Origin: Terriglobales bacterium
GTDB taxonomy: Bacteria; Acidobacteriota; Terriglobia; Terriglobales; Acidobacteriaceae
Reading direction: 5' to 3'
Length of the DNA: 64,000 nt
NCBI GenBank assembly: GCA_035561515.1
Contig: DATMXP010000007.1
Location: forward strand, 186,001-250,000
In this document: positions 34,051 to 44,030 of the stretch, piece by piece
Layout of the letters: each line of letters begins with the position of its first letter
Numbering within the stretch: position 1 is the first letter of the stretch
The notes under the pieces: model-generated
The model's input: the letters and a program-made list of their open reading frames with translations, nothing else
What the model was told of the DNA's origin: nothing
Database searches by the model: none
Program-made: the position numbers and the translations under genes

Positions 34051-37000
34051 CTACTGCTGTTTCCACTCCGGAACCCGTCCCGGCGTCCACGGCGCGCCTG
34101 CGGCTTCAAGTTGCTTCTCGAGATCCCGCAGGTCCGCATCCACCAACTGGCGAAGCTTGCCGAGTACATCCGCAAACTCCTGGGAAGCGATTTCGTAATG
34201 CTTCACGTGAGTTCCGGTCGGCTTCACGATGGCGAATCGCTGGCCTTCCATGATGTCCTGCACGCGATCGTCGATGGAGAACGGGACATTCTCGTTTCGC
34301 GCCGCAATCGCTTTGTCGCCGCGAAGAGCACGCAACAGATCGTTGTTGCGCTGATCGAGTTGATCGGCCATCTGCCCCAGTTTCGGGTCGGCAGTAGGCG
34401 TCTCCTGCAACGCACGGCGGATCGCCTTCAACTTGGTCTTGGTTTCGTTCGACAAGTTGATGGCGCCCGAAACGGCCCGGTAGAGATCCGTTACCTTGCG
34501 CTGGAAGTCGCGGAGGGCGGCACGGTCCTGCGCATTCATTCCATCCTGACCTTCCACGACAACTTCGAACTTCTGCGGTGTTGAAAGGGCGGTGGTAACT
34601 CCGCCGACCTTCTTGAACATCTGCATCGAGTAAGAGCCGGGCAGCACCATGGGTCCCTGGTTGCCGGCAGGCGGAAAGTCTTCGTCGGCATCGCCAGCAT
34701 CGGTCGGGAGCGATGCCGCGGGGTAACGCAGGTTCCACGTTGCTCGCTGGAAGCCTTTATCGTTCTTAGCGTTCACGCGACGCAACGGCTTGCCGGTTTC
34801 GTCGTAGACAACGAAGAAGACTTCCGGCGCCAACTCTTCCGCTTCCGCGCGCAGTTCGTCGTTGGTCGGATACTTGATCGGCTTATTCGCCTTTGCCGCT
34901 TCTTTTTCGGCGTCGTGGCGAAGCTCTTTCCTGGTTTTCAGCTCGTCCTTCAGGTAATACGTGAAGGTGCTTCCGAACGGCGGGTTCTCGCCGAGGAAGT
35001 ACGTCTCGCCCATGAACGCCTTGTTACGGCCGCCGATCGGGCGAGTCTGCACGTACATGAGCGTATTCTTCGCCGGATAAGTAAGGACGTCCTGCTGAAC
35101 GACTTGCGGGTTTACCGTGCGCAGGGGCGAGTAGTCATCGAGGATGTAAATGCTGCGACCGAACGTTCCCACCACCAGATCGTTTTCGCGCTGCTGAATG
35201 GTCAAGTCGTGCACAGCAATTACAGGGAAGTCGCCGCCTTTGAGTTGAATCCACTTTGCGCCGCCATCAACCGTGAACCATAGTCCGAATTCGGTTCCGG
35301 CAAAGAGCAGCTTTGGATTGACGTGGTCTTCCGCAATGGTGTGAACGTAACCGTTCTCCGGCAGATTGCCGGCGATGGACGCCCAGGTCTTTCCGTTGTC
35401 GGCAGAGCGCAACAGGTAGGGCTTGAAGTCACCCTGCTTGTGATTGTCGAAAGCGGCGTAAATCACGCCGGGTTCGTGCTGAGACGCGAGCAGTTTACTG
35501 ACGTAGCTGCGGTCTGGCACGCCAGCGAAGGTTTCGTATTTCGTCCAGTTCTTGCCGCCATCCTGCGTGACCTGGATTAGTCCGTCGTCGGTGCCGACAT
35601 ACAGGATTCCATCCTGCTTCGGCGACTCAGCGAACGAGACGATGTTTCCGTAAAAAGATGTGCTCTGGTTCTTTGCCACAGCATCGGGGGGCCACACCTT
35701 GCCCATCACAGGAAGCTGGTTGCGATCGATCTGCCGGGTAAGATCCGGAGATATCACCTGCCAGTCATTGCCCTGGTTGTCGCTACGGAACACGACGTTC
35801 GCCGCGAAGTAAATGCGCTTGTTGTCGAAGTGCGAGATCGCGATGGGCGAGTCCCAGTTGTATCGGTATGGCGGACCACCCTTCGGTTCCGGAGGAACGA
35901 TGCCGATGGATTCACCGGTGCGGCGGTTAAACCGGACGATATTGCCGTACTGGTACTCGGCGTAAACGATATTCGGGTCCTTTGGATCCACGACGGAATG
36001 GAAGCCGTCGCCTCCATTGATGAACGTCCAGTCCGCGTTGGCGATGCCGTTGACTGACTTTGTTTGCGAAGGTGCGCCCCAGGTTGAGTTGTCCTGTGTG
36101 CCGCCGTAGACGTTGTAGAAGGGAACCGCGTTGTCGATTCCGACGCGATAAAACTGTCCAAGTGGCAGATTCTCAAACCAGCGCCAGTTTTCGCCGCGAT
36201 CATGCGTTTCGTACAGTCCGCCATCGCAACCGACGAGGTAGTAGTCGGTGTCGGTGGGGTCAATCCAGATCACGTGGTTGTCCACGTGCTTATTCTTCTC
36301 GCCGAGATTCCGTAGCGTTTTGCCGCCATCATCGGAGACCTTGTAATACACGCTGCCTACATAAATTCGGTCGGGGTTCTTGGGATCGACGTTAATCTGC
36401 GAGTAGTACATTGCGCCGGAGTCGAACGGATTGCGGCGCTCCCAGTTTGAACCTTTGTCCACGGACCGGAAGATGCCACCTTTGCCATCGGCAGCTTCAA
36501 CGGTCGCGTAGATGATGTTGGGGTTAGACGGGGCAATTGCCAGGCCGATTCGGCCAAGCTCTACTTTCGGCAGGCCGTTCTTCAGTTTGGTCCAGTTGGC
36601 GCCGCCGTCGGTGGTCTTGTAGATGGCCGCTTCGGGGCCGCCGTCGATCAGCGTCCAAACATGGCGACGCCGCTGGTACGCCGTGGCGTACATGGTGTCG
36701 GGATTCTCGGGATCCTGAACGAGATCGGAAATGCCGGTGTTCTCGCTGATGTTGAGGATCTTCTCCCAAGTCTTGCCGCCGTCCTTGGTGCGATAGAGAC
36801 CACGGTCACCACCGGCGCTCCAGAGCGGTCCCTGGGCTGCGACGTAGACGACCTTCGAGTCACGTGGATCGACGATGATGCGCCCGATGTGCTCGGACTT
36901 CTTCAGACCAACGTTGGTCCATGTCTTGCCGGCGTCTTCTGATTTGTAAACGCCATCGCCGTAGGAGACGGAGCGCTGGGCGTTGTTCTCGCCGGTGCCG

Positions 37001-37422
37001 ACCCAGATAACGTTTGGATCTTTCGGATCAAGCGTGAGGTAACCGATCGAATAGGAGCCCTCGCCGTCGAAAACCGGAGTAAAAGTGGTGCCGCCATTGG
37101 TGGTCTTCCAGACACCGCCGGACGCTACGCCAACGTAAAAGTGCGCGCGGTTCTTCGGGTTCACGGCCAAAGAAACGATACGGCCAGAAATCTGCGCTGG
37201 ACCGATGAGGCGGAGTTTTAGTCCGTCGAAGGTTTTGGTGGAAAAGGGATCTGCGGGCTTCTCTTCCTTAGCGGCTGTGCCGGGGGCCGGCTTCGCAGCT
37301 TCGGCCTTCTGAGTCTGCTTTTCCTTCTTCGATGGTTTGGGAGTTTTTTCCTGGGCGAGCACAAAAGGGGAAGCCAGACAAAAAACAAGAATGGCGCTGA
37401 ACAGCGGACGAAATGGTCGCAA
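34051..37422 (-). CDS. Large secreted Asp-box/VPS10-like beta-propeller protein
   Basis: 1123 residues. A signal peptide (AILVFCLASPFVLAQ) and a Lys/Ala/Pro-rich linker lead into many BNR/Asp-box repeats of the form YKSEDAGKTW, YRTKDGGKTW, YKTTDGGANW, YETHDRGENW and LRSADNGKTW over about residues 60-740, forming one or two propellers as in sortilin/VPS10 and xyloglucanase-like folds. The C-terminal 350 residues are a helical and beta domain with an FFVVYDETGKPLRR region. It is annotated in relatives as a glycosyl hydrolase or VPS10 protein, but no catalytic residues are evident. It is probably periplasmic or extracellular and may handle proteins or glycans. Confidence 0.85.
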   Translation of the reverse strand: MRPFRPLFSAILVFCLASPFVLAQEKTPKPSKKEKQTQKAEAAKPAPGTAAKEEKPADPFSTKTFDGLKLRLIGPAQISGRIVSLAVNPKNRAHFYVGVASGGVWKTTNGGTTFTPVFDGEGSYSIGYLTLDPKDPNVIWVGTGENNAQRSVSYGDGVYKSEDAGKTWTNVGLKKSEHIGRIIVDPRDSKVVYVAAQGPLWSAGGDRGLYRTKDGGKTWEKILNISENTGISDLVQDPENPDTMYATAYQRRRHVWTLIDGGPEAAIYKTTDGGANWTKLKNGLPKVELGRIGLAIAPSNPNIIYATVEAADGKGGIFRSVDKGSNWERRNPFDSGAMYYSQINVDPKNPDRIYVGSVYYKVSDDGGKTLRNLGEKNKHVDNHVIWIDPTDTDYYLVGCDGGLYETHDRGENWRWFENLPLGQFYRVGIDNAVPFYNVYGGTQDNSTWGAPSQTKSVNGIANADWTFINGGDGFHSVVDPKDPNIVYAEYQYGNIVRFNRRTGESIGIVPPEPKGGPPYRYNWDSPIAISHFDNKRIYFAANVVFRSDNQGNDWQVISPDLTRQIDRNQLPVMGKVWPPDAVAKNQSTSFYGNIVSFAESPKQDGILYVGTDDGLIQVTQDGGKNWTKYETFAGVPDRSYVSKLLASQHEPGVIYAAFDNHKQGDFKPYLLRSADNGKTWASIAGNLPENGYVHTIAEDHVNPKLLFAGTEFGLWFTVDGGAKWIQLKGGDFPVIAVHDLTIQQRENDLVVGTFGRSIYILDDYSPLRTVNPQVVQQDVLTYPAKNTLMYVQTRPIGGRNKAFMGETYFLGENPPFGSTFTYYLKDELKTRKELRHDAEKEAAKANKPIKYPTNDELRAEAEELAPEVFFVVYDETGKPLRRVNAKNDKGFQRATWNLRYPAASLPTDAGDADEDFPPAGNQGPMVLPGSYSMQMFKKVGGVTTALSTPQKFEVVVEGQDGMNAQDRAALRDFQRKVTDLYRAVSGAINLSNETKTKLKAIRRALQETPTADPKLGQMADQLDQRNNDLLRALRGDKAIAARNENVPFSIDDRVQDIMEGQRFAIVKPTGTHVKHYEIASQEFADVLGKLRQLVDADLRDLEKQLEAAGAPWTPGRVPEWKQQ

Positions 37423-37542
37423 AGGCGTCTCCTGCTACGGAAGCTGGGATGAAAGAGAACCGCCTTTTATACAACGAGAGTGGCTGAATGTCAGCAAAAT
37501 CGGGACGACTACAGCGGATGCTCTATACTGCGCTGTTCCACT

Positions 37543-38019
37543 ATGGCGAGAAAGAAAACAGTATACGGACACGGAACGGCACAACATCACCTGCCGAAGA
37601 ACTACTGTTTCGGCTGCGGCCCGGACAATGCCGACGGTCTGCGGCTGAAGTTTCACTTTGATGAAGAACATCACAAAGTGACATGCAAGTTCCGGCTGCC
37701 GAGGCGTTACTGGGGTCCGCCGAAACACGCACACGGCGGGATCGTTGCGACTATCCTCGATGAAGCGATGGGCAAGGTAAACAAGCTGCGACAGGTGATT
37801 GCCGTAACCTCGGAGATGACAGTCCAGTATCTCAAGATGGTGCCGCTCGGAAAGTGGGTGGTCGTCGAGGGCTGGGAAGAGCGCGTGCACGGACGCGAAC
37901 ATCACAATGCCGCCGAGATCCGAAACGATAAAGGCGAAGTTCTCGCTCGCAGCACCGGAAAGTTTATTGCTGTGGATCCGGAGCGGATGTTCAGGAAGTA
38001 CGCCATAAAGCGCGGCTAG
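37543..38019 (+). CDS. Hotdog-fold thioesterase (PaaI/YbgC-like)
   Basis: 158 residues from the ATG at 37543. HAHGGIVATILDEAMG is the HGG...D/E active-site helix of PaaI-type thioesterases, and an N-terminal NYCFGCGPDNADGLRLKF stretch is the THEM4/PaaI-like signature. It probably hydrolyses an acyl-CoA; the substrate is unknown. It is divergent from the large secreted protein gene, with 120 bp between the starts, and directly precedes an FAD oxidoreductase gene, so both may act on lipid or carotenoid intermediates. Confidence 0.85.
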   Translation: MARKKTVYGHGTAQHHLPKNYCFGCGPDNADGLRLKFHFDEEHHKVTCKFRLPRRYWGPPKHAHGGIVATILDEAMGKVNKLRQVIAVTSEMTVQYLKMVPLGKWVVVEGWEERVHGREHHNAAEIRNDKGEVLARSTGKFIAVDPERMFRKYAIKRG

Positions 38020-38061
38020 CAGTTTTTGCTTTCTCAACGCCGGTTAATACATCTCAGTAAT

Positions 38062-39501
38062 GTGGCTAGATACGACGCGGTCGTAGTTGGATCGGGGCCG
38101 AACGGACTCGCGGCGGCCATCACCTTGGCGCGCGAGGGATTATCCGTCCTGGTGCTGGAAGCGCAGGACACGATCGGCGGCGGCGCTCGGTCCGCCGAAC
38201 TCACGCTGCCCGGGTTCGTCCACGACATGTGTTCTGCCATCCATCCATTCGCGTTCGCCTCGCCTGTGTTCCGCGACTTTCCGCTTGAGCGATACGGCCT
38301 GAAGTGGGTGCATTCGCCGGCTCCACTTGCGCACCCACTTGATGGCGGCAACGCGGCGATTCTGGAGAACTCGCTAGAGGAGACGGCGCAGCGTTACCCC
38401 GAAGATCGCGATGCGTATCGTGCTCTGTTCGAGCCGGCAGCGCGTGCATGGATCGACTTTCAGAGAGAAGGCTTCCGGTCGCTTCCTCGGCAGATTGGGA
38501 AGGTTGCGGTTGGGTTCGAGGCGCTGCGTCCGGCTCGCCGGATGATTGAGTCGCGGTTCCGTGATCCGGCATTGCGGGCATTAATGGCAGGGAATGCCGG
38601 TCATGCGATGCTGCCGCTGGAGAAGTCCGGATCGAACCTGGTGGTGTTGGGCCTGGTGACGATGGGGCACGTCGGCGGATGGCCGTTCCCGGAAGGCGGC
38701 GCCCAGAAGTTGAGCGACGCCATGGCGGCCCACTTCCGATCTCTTGGCGGTGTGATCGAGACCGGGGTGCGGATCACAAGCTTGCGCCAGGTGCCACCGG
38801 CGAGGGCAGTTCTGCTCGACGTAACGGCGCGTCAGGTGCTGGATATCTGCGGGGAGCAGTTGCCCCGGATGTACAAGAGCGTCCTGCGCAATTTTCGCTA
38901 CAGCATGGCGGCGTTCAAAGTCGATTGGGCACTCAGTGAGCCGGTGCCCTGGCGTTCCGCGGAAATCCGCCGAGCGGCAACGGTACACATCGGCGGCACG
39001 CTGGAAGAGATCGCAGCCGCGGAGAGGGTGGTGTGGAAGGGAGGCATATCTGATGCGCCGCTCATCATCGCCGCTCAGCACTCCCTATTCGACCCCACGC
39101 GCGCGCCAGCGGGGAAGCACACGTTCTGGGCGTATTGCCATGTGCCGAATGGTTCCGACGTGGACATGGTGGAGCGAATCGAAAAGCAAATTGAAAGGTT
39201 TGCTCCGGGCTTCCGGGATTGCATACTGCAAAGGTCGGTTATGCCTCCGCGTGCTCTTGAAGCCCATAACCCCAACCTTATCGGCGGTGATATTGTCGGT
39301 GGCGTTCAGGACTTGTGGCAGATAGGAATGCGTCCTTCATTTCGGTATTGGGCTACTCCGTTGAAAGATGTCTTCATTTGTTCTTCTTCCACCCCGCCCG
39401 GGGCCGGTGTGCACGGCATGTGCGGATGGCTCGCCGCAAGACTCGCTCTGAAGAGGCGGTTCCAGATTACGCCGAAAAAGCTTTTCGACAACGACCGATA
39501 A
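38062..39501 (+). CDS. FAD-dependent oxidoreductase (phytoene desaturase/CrtI-like family)
   Basis: About 479 residues from GTG 38062; a TTG at 38026 would add 12. The dinucleotide motif is VVVGSGPNGLAAAITLAREGLSVLVLEA, followed by GGGARSAELTLPGF. This is the CrtI/CrtO-like branch often called NAD(P)/FAD-dependent oxidoreductase. The C-terminal FAD loop reads FICSSSTPPGAGVHGMCGWLAA. Its substrate may be a polyene or another lipid. Relative to longer CrtO homologues the middle is somewhat compact. It follows the thioesterase gene by 42 bp. Confidence 0.85.
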   Translation: MARYDAVVVGSGPNGLAAAITLAREGLSVLVLEAQDTIGGGARSAELTLPGFVHDMCSAIHPFAFASPVFRDFPLERYGLKWVHSPAPLAHPLDGGNAAILENSLEETAQRYPEDRDAYRALFEPAARAWIDFQREGFRSLPRQIGKVAVGFEALRPARRMIESRFRDPALRALMAGNAGHAMLPLEKSGSNLVVLGLVTMGHVGGWPFPEGGAQKLSDAMAAHFRSLGGVIETGVRITSLRQVPPARAVLLDVTARQVLDICGEQLPRMYKSVLRNFRYSMAAFKVDWALSEPVPWRSAEIRRAATVHIGGTLEEIAAAERVVWKGGISDAPLIIAAQHSLFDPTRAPAGKHTFWAYCHVPNGSDVDMVERIEKQIERFAPGFRDCILQRSVMPPRALEAHNPNLIGGDIVGGVQDLWQIGMRPSFRYWATPLKDVFICSSSTPPGAGVHGMCGWLAARLALKRRFQITPKKLFDNDR

Positions 39502-39612
39502 CACGGTGGATCAATCGCGAAAATTTGCATAGAAACTCAGTGGTGCTAGTCCTTGGTTACATTCGGGAAAATGTGCGCCTGGGTTAGGCTGTCACGGAAC
39601 ATCGAGGGAAGA

Positions 39613-40194
39613 ATGAAGAAGATCGGTTTCCTGGTTTGCTTGTTCCTTATCGGCGCCGTATCCCTGGCCGCACAGACCCCCAACAGCAAGAAGACGCCCG
39701 TACCAGCGGCCGCCGTAACTACCGCTAGCATCAGTCCGGCAAAAGAAGCTTCTATCCGCCGCCTGCTCGAAGTTTCCGGAGCAAAGGGCGTTGCCATTTC
39801 CATGATGGATTCCATGGAACAAAGCATTCGTCCCATGATGACGAGCGCGCTACCTCCGGGAGACTATCGCGAACGGCTAGTGGAACTGTTCTTCCAGAAA
39901 TTCCATGAGCGGCGCGATCCCCAAGTGCTGATCGACATGGCGGTACCCGCCTACGACAAGTACTTCACCGAAGATGAGATCAAGGGATTGGTAGCTTTCT
40001 ACGAAAGTCCGCTCGGCAAGAAAGCGGTCGGCACACTGCCCAAGTTAACGGGCGAGATGCAGCAGATGGGTGGAGAATGGGGCCGAAAAATGGGCCAGGA
40101 ATGCATGACCGAAGTTCTGAAGGAGAATCCGGACCTGGCGAAGGCAGTGGAAGAGGCGGCAAACAAGGCGAAGAGTTCAAGCTCAGGAAAATAG
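39613..40194 (+). CDS. Secreted DUF2059-domain protein
   Basis: 193 residues from the ATG after GAGGGAAGA. A signal peptide (GFLVCLFLIGAVSLAAQ) is followed by a helical domain: IRRLLEVSGAKGVAIS, PAYDKYFTEDEIKGLVAFY and SPLGKKAVGTLPKL are the DUF2059 signature. Such proteins are periplasmic and of unknown function. The C-terminal tail is rich in Ala, Lys and Ser. It lies alone, between the oxidoreductase and pdxS. Confidence 0.88.
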   Translation: MKKIGFLVCLFLIGAVSLAAQTPNSKKTPVPAAAVTTASISPAKEASIRRLLEVSGAKGVAISMMDSMEQSIRPMMTSALPPGDYRERLVELFFQKFHERRDPQVLIDMAVPAYDKYFTEDEIKGLVAFYESPLGKKAVGTLPKLTGEMQQMGGEWGRKMGQECMTEVLKENPDLAKAVEEAANKAKSSSSGK

Positions 40195-40334
40195 CGACTG
40201 CCCTGTCCGGCTTAGGTCGAAAGGTACACTGCTGAGTTGTACAATAGACGTGTAACCCGGCACTTCACTGCGCAAGGGATTTCTGCGTCCATAGCACTTT
40301 CCCTGCAATCTAAGCTGGATAAGAGGCAATCGTT

Positions 40335-41273
40335 ATGTCTGAGAACAATGGCAACAGCACTGGTCTGCGTTTGAAAACTGGTTTGGCGGAGATGTTAAAG
40401 GGCGGCGTGATCATGGACGTCATGAGCCGCGACCAGGCCGAAGTTGCCGAGACGGCCGGGGCAGTCGCCGTCATGGCGCTGGAGCGTGTGCCAGCCATCA
40501 TCCGCACGGAAGGCGGCGTGGCCCGCATGGCCAACCCCAAGCTGATCAAGGAGATCATGGCGGCCGTCTCCATTCCCGTCATGGCCAAGTGCCGTATCGG
40601 TCACTTTGCTGAGGCACAGATCCTGCAAGAGATCGGCGTCGACTATATCGACGAGTCCGAAGTCCTGACCCCCGCTGACGAAGAGCACCACGTAGATAAG
40701 CACGCCTTCAAGACGCCGTTCGTTTGCGGCGCCCGCAACCTGGGCGAAGCGCTGCGTCGTATCGCCGAGGGCGCGGCGATGATCCGTACCAAGGGTGAGG
40801 CAGGTACAGGGGACGTGATTCATGCCGTTAAGCACATGCGGCAGATCGTCAAAGAAATGAAGCAGTTGACGGTGATGTCTGAAGAAGAGCTTTATGCTGC
40901 GGCAAAGAACCATCAGGCTCCTTACGAGCTGGTTCGATTGGTAGCCAAGAAGGGCAAACTGCCGGTTCCGAACTTCTCGGCAGGCGGCATTGCTACCCCG
41001 GCGGATGCGTCCCTGATGATGCAGTTGGGCGCTGAGTCGGTGTTCGTCGGGTCCGGCATCTTCATGAAGGACGGCCACACGGCTCTGGACCTGAAGAACC
41101 CTGAAGAGCGCGCCGACGCCGAAGCTCGCGCCCGCTCCATCGTGCTGGCTACCACCCACTACCAGGATCCCAAGGTTCTGGCCGAAGTCAGCGAGAAGAT
41201 CAAGAGCTCGATGAAGGGATTGGCGGTGGCCGCTATTCCGCAAGGCGAACTGCTTCAGACCCGCGGCTGGTAA
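40335..41273 (+). CDS. pdxS: Pyridoxal 5'-phosphate synthase subunit PdxS
   Basis: 312 residues. [19 protein letters not shown] and [19 protein letters not shown], the [12 protein letters not shown] and [18 protein letters not shown] stretches, and the [12 protein letters not shown] phosphate loop are diagnostic. It makes PLP from ribose 5-phosphate, glyceraldehyde 3-phosphate and ammonia supplied by the glutaminase PdxT, whose gene is usually adjacent but is not in this window. A terminator with a TTCG loop follows the gene, so it is a single-gene transcript. Confidence 0.98.
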   Translation: MSENNGNSTGLRLKTGLAEMLKGGVIMDVMSRDQAEVAETAGAVAVMALERVPAIIRTEGGVARMANPKLIKEIMAAVSIPVMAKCRIGHFAEAQILQEIGVDYIDESEVLTPADEEHHVDKHAFKTPFVCGARNLGEALRRIAEGAAMIRTKGEAGTGDVIHAVKHMRQIVKEMKQLTVMSEEELYAAAKNHQAPYELVRLVAKKGKLPVPNFSAGGIATPADASLMMQLGAESVFVGSGIFMKDGHTALDLKNPEERADAEARARSIVLATTHYQDPKVLAEVSEKIKSSMKGLAVAAIPQGELLQTRGW

Positions 41274-41300
41274 CCCTGGAACTCGGTTTTAACGTATTCC

Positions 41301-41328
41301 GTCCCTCAACTTCGGTTGAGGGACTTTT
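41301..41328 (+). terminator. Rho-independent terminator after pdxS
   Basis: A perfect 10-bp stem GTCCCTCAAC/GTTGAGGGAC with a stable TTCG tetraloop is followed by TTTT. It starts 28 bp after the pdxS stop. Confidence 0.9.
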
Positions 41329-41354
41329 ACGTTTTTGTGGGATATGATTCCCGC

Positions 41355-41666
41355 ATGGCAAAGAACCGAGCGCCGCAGCCGTTTGAAGTCGATTGTCCGC
41401 ACTGCCATGCCGTGCTGAAAGTTGACGCCGAAGTGAAGGCAGTCATCTCGCATACTCCTCCCGTGGCGCCGAAGATGTTCGAGAACTTCGAGGCGGCGGC
41501 GAACGCGATGAAGGAACAGGAAGGCCGTCGCGAATCGTTGTTCCGTCAGTCGGTGGAGGCGGAAAAGAACAAAGCCAGCTTGCTGGAAAAGAAGTTCCAG
41601 GAAGCGCTCAAGAAAGCGAAAGATACTCCCGACGAAAAGCCGCTGCGCGATTTCGATCTCGACTAA
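41355..41666 (+). CDS. Small protein with CPHC half zinc ribbon and coiled coil
   Basis: 103 residues from the ATG at 41355. The N terminus has VDCPHCHAVLKVD, a single CxxC knuckle resembling half a zinc ribbon. The rest is a charged helix (SVEAEKNKASLLEKKFQEAL) likely to form a coiled coil. It may dimerise to complete a metal site. Four bases separate it from the glycerophosphodiesterase gene, so they are co-transcribed. The function is unknown. Confidence 0.75.
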   Translation: MAKNRAPQPFEVDCPHCHAVLKVDAEVKAVISHTPPVAPKMFENFEAAANAMKEQEGRRESLFRQSVEAEKNKASLLEKKFQEALKKAKDTPDEKPLRDFDLD

Positions 41667-41669
41667 CCG

Positions 41670-42344
41670 ATGGCAAAACCTCTTCTGCTAGGACACCGCG
41701 GTGCGCGCAAATATGCGCCCGAAAACACTCTTCCAGCGCTGCAACTCGCGCTGGATCACGGCTGCGATGGCTTTGAGTTCGACGTTCGCCTGACCTCCGA
41801 CGGAGATGCCGTCGTCTGCCACGATCCCAAATTCGAGGGGCTTGTCGTTGAACGCAGTACACGCGACGCGCTCACCGGCCGCTGGCACGACGAAAATGGC
41901 CTCTGCGGTCTCGACGATGTGCTGGAACGCTTCCAGCAGGCCGCGTTCCTCAATATCGAACTGAAGGTGGAAGGCGCGGAAGAGTACACGCTGGAACTGC
42001 TCAAGAGATTTCCACCCGCAAAGGGCTGCATTGTTTCGTCATTCCTGCCGATCGTTCTGGAACAACTGAAGCAATTAGGGTCCGAAGTTCCGCTCGGCCT
42101 GATCTGCGACTCGCATCTGCAACTGGATCCCTGGCGCGAACTGCCGATCGCCGCCGTGATGGCGCACCGGAACCTGGTGACGCGTACGCTGATCAAAGAA
42201 GTCCACGAGGCAGGTAAGCAGGTGTTTGTCTGGACCGTAAATGGCGCGACGGAGATGCGCGAGTTCGCGGAAGCCGGAGTGGATGGCATCATCTCAGACG
42301 ACACGCTGCTGCTGGGTAAGACGCTGAACGGCGCTAGCGAATAA
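41670..42344 (+). CDS. Glycerophosphodiester phosphodiesterase
   Basis: 224 residues of the GDPD family. LLGHRGARKYAPENT (catalytic HRG...E), GFEFDVRLTSDGDAVVCHD (metal-binding E and D, second catalytic His) and a C-terminal VFVWTVNG strand are present. No signal peptide, so it resembles cytoplasmic UgpQ. It releases sn-glycerol 3-phosphate from deacylated phospholipids. That product is the substrate of the convergent glpD gene, whose 3' end overlaps this gene by 11 bp. Confidence 0.93.
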   Translation: MAKPLLLGHRGARKYAPENTLPALQLALDHGCDGFEFDVRLTSDGDAVVCHDPKFEGLVVERSTRDALTGRWHDENGLCGLDDVLERFQQAAFLNIELKVEGAEEYTLELLKRFPPAKGCIVSSFLPIVLEQLKQLGSEVPLGLICDSHLQLDPWRELPIAAVMAHRNLVTRTLIKEVHEAGKQVFVWTVNGATEMREFAEAGVDGIISDDTLLLGKTLNGASE

Positions 42345-43959
42345 ACATCGTCGGTTGATGGGCGGGCCGCACGAAGAACCTTTCGAACTCCTCTTCGAAC
42401 GCCTCGATCTCGTAACTGATCTGCGAAGTCGTCCAGTGCAATGCCGCACCGATTCTTTCCGCAGCCGTACGCGTGCAATCGTCCGTCCAGCAGGGGCCAA
42501 GCGCCACCGGTACGCGGCGCAGCAGGATATCGGCGAGTGTCACCGCGTGTTCGCGGCGTACGGCGTACACAGCTTCGCCGACCACATGATCGCTGTGCTC
42601 ACAGATCGGACGTCGCATCGAGTCGTCCTGCTGGATCACGTTGAAGACCGACGTCGCGAATGGTCCGAAAAACTGTGCAATGGCCTTCACCGAGGCAAGC
42701 GGCAGACGCGCGAATTCGACCATCTCGCGATACAGTCGGCTCAATGACTGCTCGTCCATTCCCTCCTGGACAACGAAGCCTCGGGGCTCCTTCACATCGA
42801 TACCGATCGCGCGCGCGCAATCGCGGGCGAGACTCGCAGCCGTCGTAAGCTTCCCGCCGACGACAGAAATCATTCCGGTACCGCCGTCATCCTTGTGATC
42901 GACCAGAAAGTGGCGTCGCGTGATCGAGTCAGGTGCCTGCTCGTCGATGTAGGGAAGAGGGCGAATTCCGGCAAACGCAGCGCGAACGTCCGTGATCCGA
43001 TATGGGACCGAAGGGAACACGCGCTGGAACGCGGCAAGAAGATAATCGATTTCGCTCGATGCCGGCCGCACCAGATTTGGATCGGTGTCGTCGCGAATTT
43101 CGGTGGTTCCGACCAGAATCTGTCCGGCCCACGGAAGGATGAACACAGGACGTCCGTCGTGCGCCTCGGTATAGATCGCCGAGGCCGGCGCGCCTTCGAA
43201 GGTCGGCAACAGAATGTGGCTGCCGCGCACTCCACCAACGAGCGGTTCATCCATGGGAAGGTTGGCTCGTTTGCAGATGGAATCGGCCCACGGTCCGGTG
43301 GCGTTGATCACCCAGTCGCACTGCACTCGATACTCATCACCGGAAAGACGATCACGCAAAAGAACGCTATCGACTTCGTCGTTCCTGCGGTCGACAGCCA
43401 GCAATTCGGTGTGATTCCGGATGGTTGCGTTGTGCGATCCGGCAGCGTGCAACCACTCGGCGATCAACCGCTCGGGGTATTCGCACTGCGCGTCTTCATA
43501 AGAGAACACCGACCAGCGCTGCCCGCGATCGAGGAATTGCTCGAGACGGCGCCGATCGGAGGCGGAATCTCCATTGGGTTTCACCCTGGCGAACTTGCGA
43601 TAGAGCCATAGTCCGAAACGGATCTCGAGTGCGCTCCGATGCGAGTGCTCGGGCATGGCCAGCAGGAAATTGAGCGGACGAACCAGGCTCGGGCTCTCCG
43701 CCAGCAGGCGTTCGCGCTCCCGAAGGGACTCCCGCACCAGTCCGATTTCGCCGTGTTCCAGGTAACGCAGGCCACCATGGATGATCCGCGTGGCGCGACT
43801 GGTGGTACCCGATCCAAAGTCGTTCTGCTCAACAATCAGGAGGGATTTTCCCGCTTTGGCGCACTCGCGTGCTATGGCAACACCGCTGATACCGCCGCCA
43901 ATCACGACGATGTCGAATTGTTCGCCATCTAGAGGCGGACGTGCTGTACCGGGCATCAT
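42334..43959 (-). CDS. glpD: Aerobic glycerol-3-phosphate dehydrogenase
   Basis: 541 residues from the ATG pair at 43959/43956 (longer frame to 44037 not convincing). FAD motif FDIVVIGGGISGVAIARECA, the GTTSRATRIIHGGLRYLEHGE region and a GGKLTTAASLARD loop typify GlpD/FAD-G3P dehydrogenase, with a C-terminal helical DAO_C domain. It oxidises glycerol 3-phosphate to dihydroxyacetone phosphate at the membrane and feeds electrons to quinone. It is divergent from mazG, with 71 bp between. Confidence 0.95.
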   Translation of the reverse strand: MMPGTARPPLDGEQFDIVVIGGGISGVAIARECAKAGKSLLIVEQNDFGSGTTSRATRIIHGGLRYLEHGEIGLVRESLRERERLLAESPSLVRPLNFLLAMPEHSHRSALEIRFGLWLYRKFARVKPNGDSASDRRRLEQFLDRGQRWSVFSYEDAQCEYPERLIAEWLHAAGSHNATIRNHTELLAVDRRNDEVDSVLLRDRLSGDEYRVQCDWVINATGPWADSICKRANLPMDEPLVGGVRGSHILLPTFEGAPASAIYTEAHDGRPVFILPWAGQILVGTTEIRDDTDPNLVRPASSEIDYLLAAFQRVFPSVPYRITDVRAAFAGIRPLPYIDEQAPDSITRRHFLVDHKDDGGTGMISVVGGKLTTAASLARDCARAIGIDVKEPRGFVVQEGMDEQSLSRLYREMVEFARLPLASVKAIAQFFGPFATSVFNVIQQDDSMRRPICEHSDHVVGEAVYAVRREHAVTLADILLRRVPVALGPCWTDDCTRTAAERIGAALHWTTSQISYEIEAFEEEFERFFVRPAHQPTMFIR

Positions 43960-44030
43960 CTTTGATTTTCGATGCGTTCCGCGTTCATGGCGATTGAAGA
44001 TTGTGGTTCCGAGGCAATAGATTAGTGGTG

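Noticed and set aside
33909..34175. Minus-strand open frame between the ORF6N gene and the VPS10-like gene
   Set aside because: It runs through a terminator and a palindrome and into the 3' end of the VPS10-like gene in another frame; there is no family signature.
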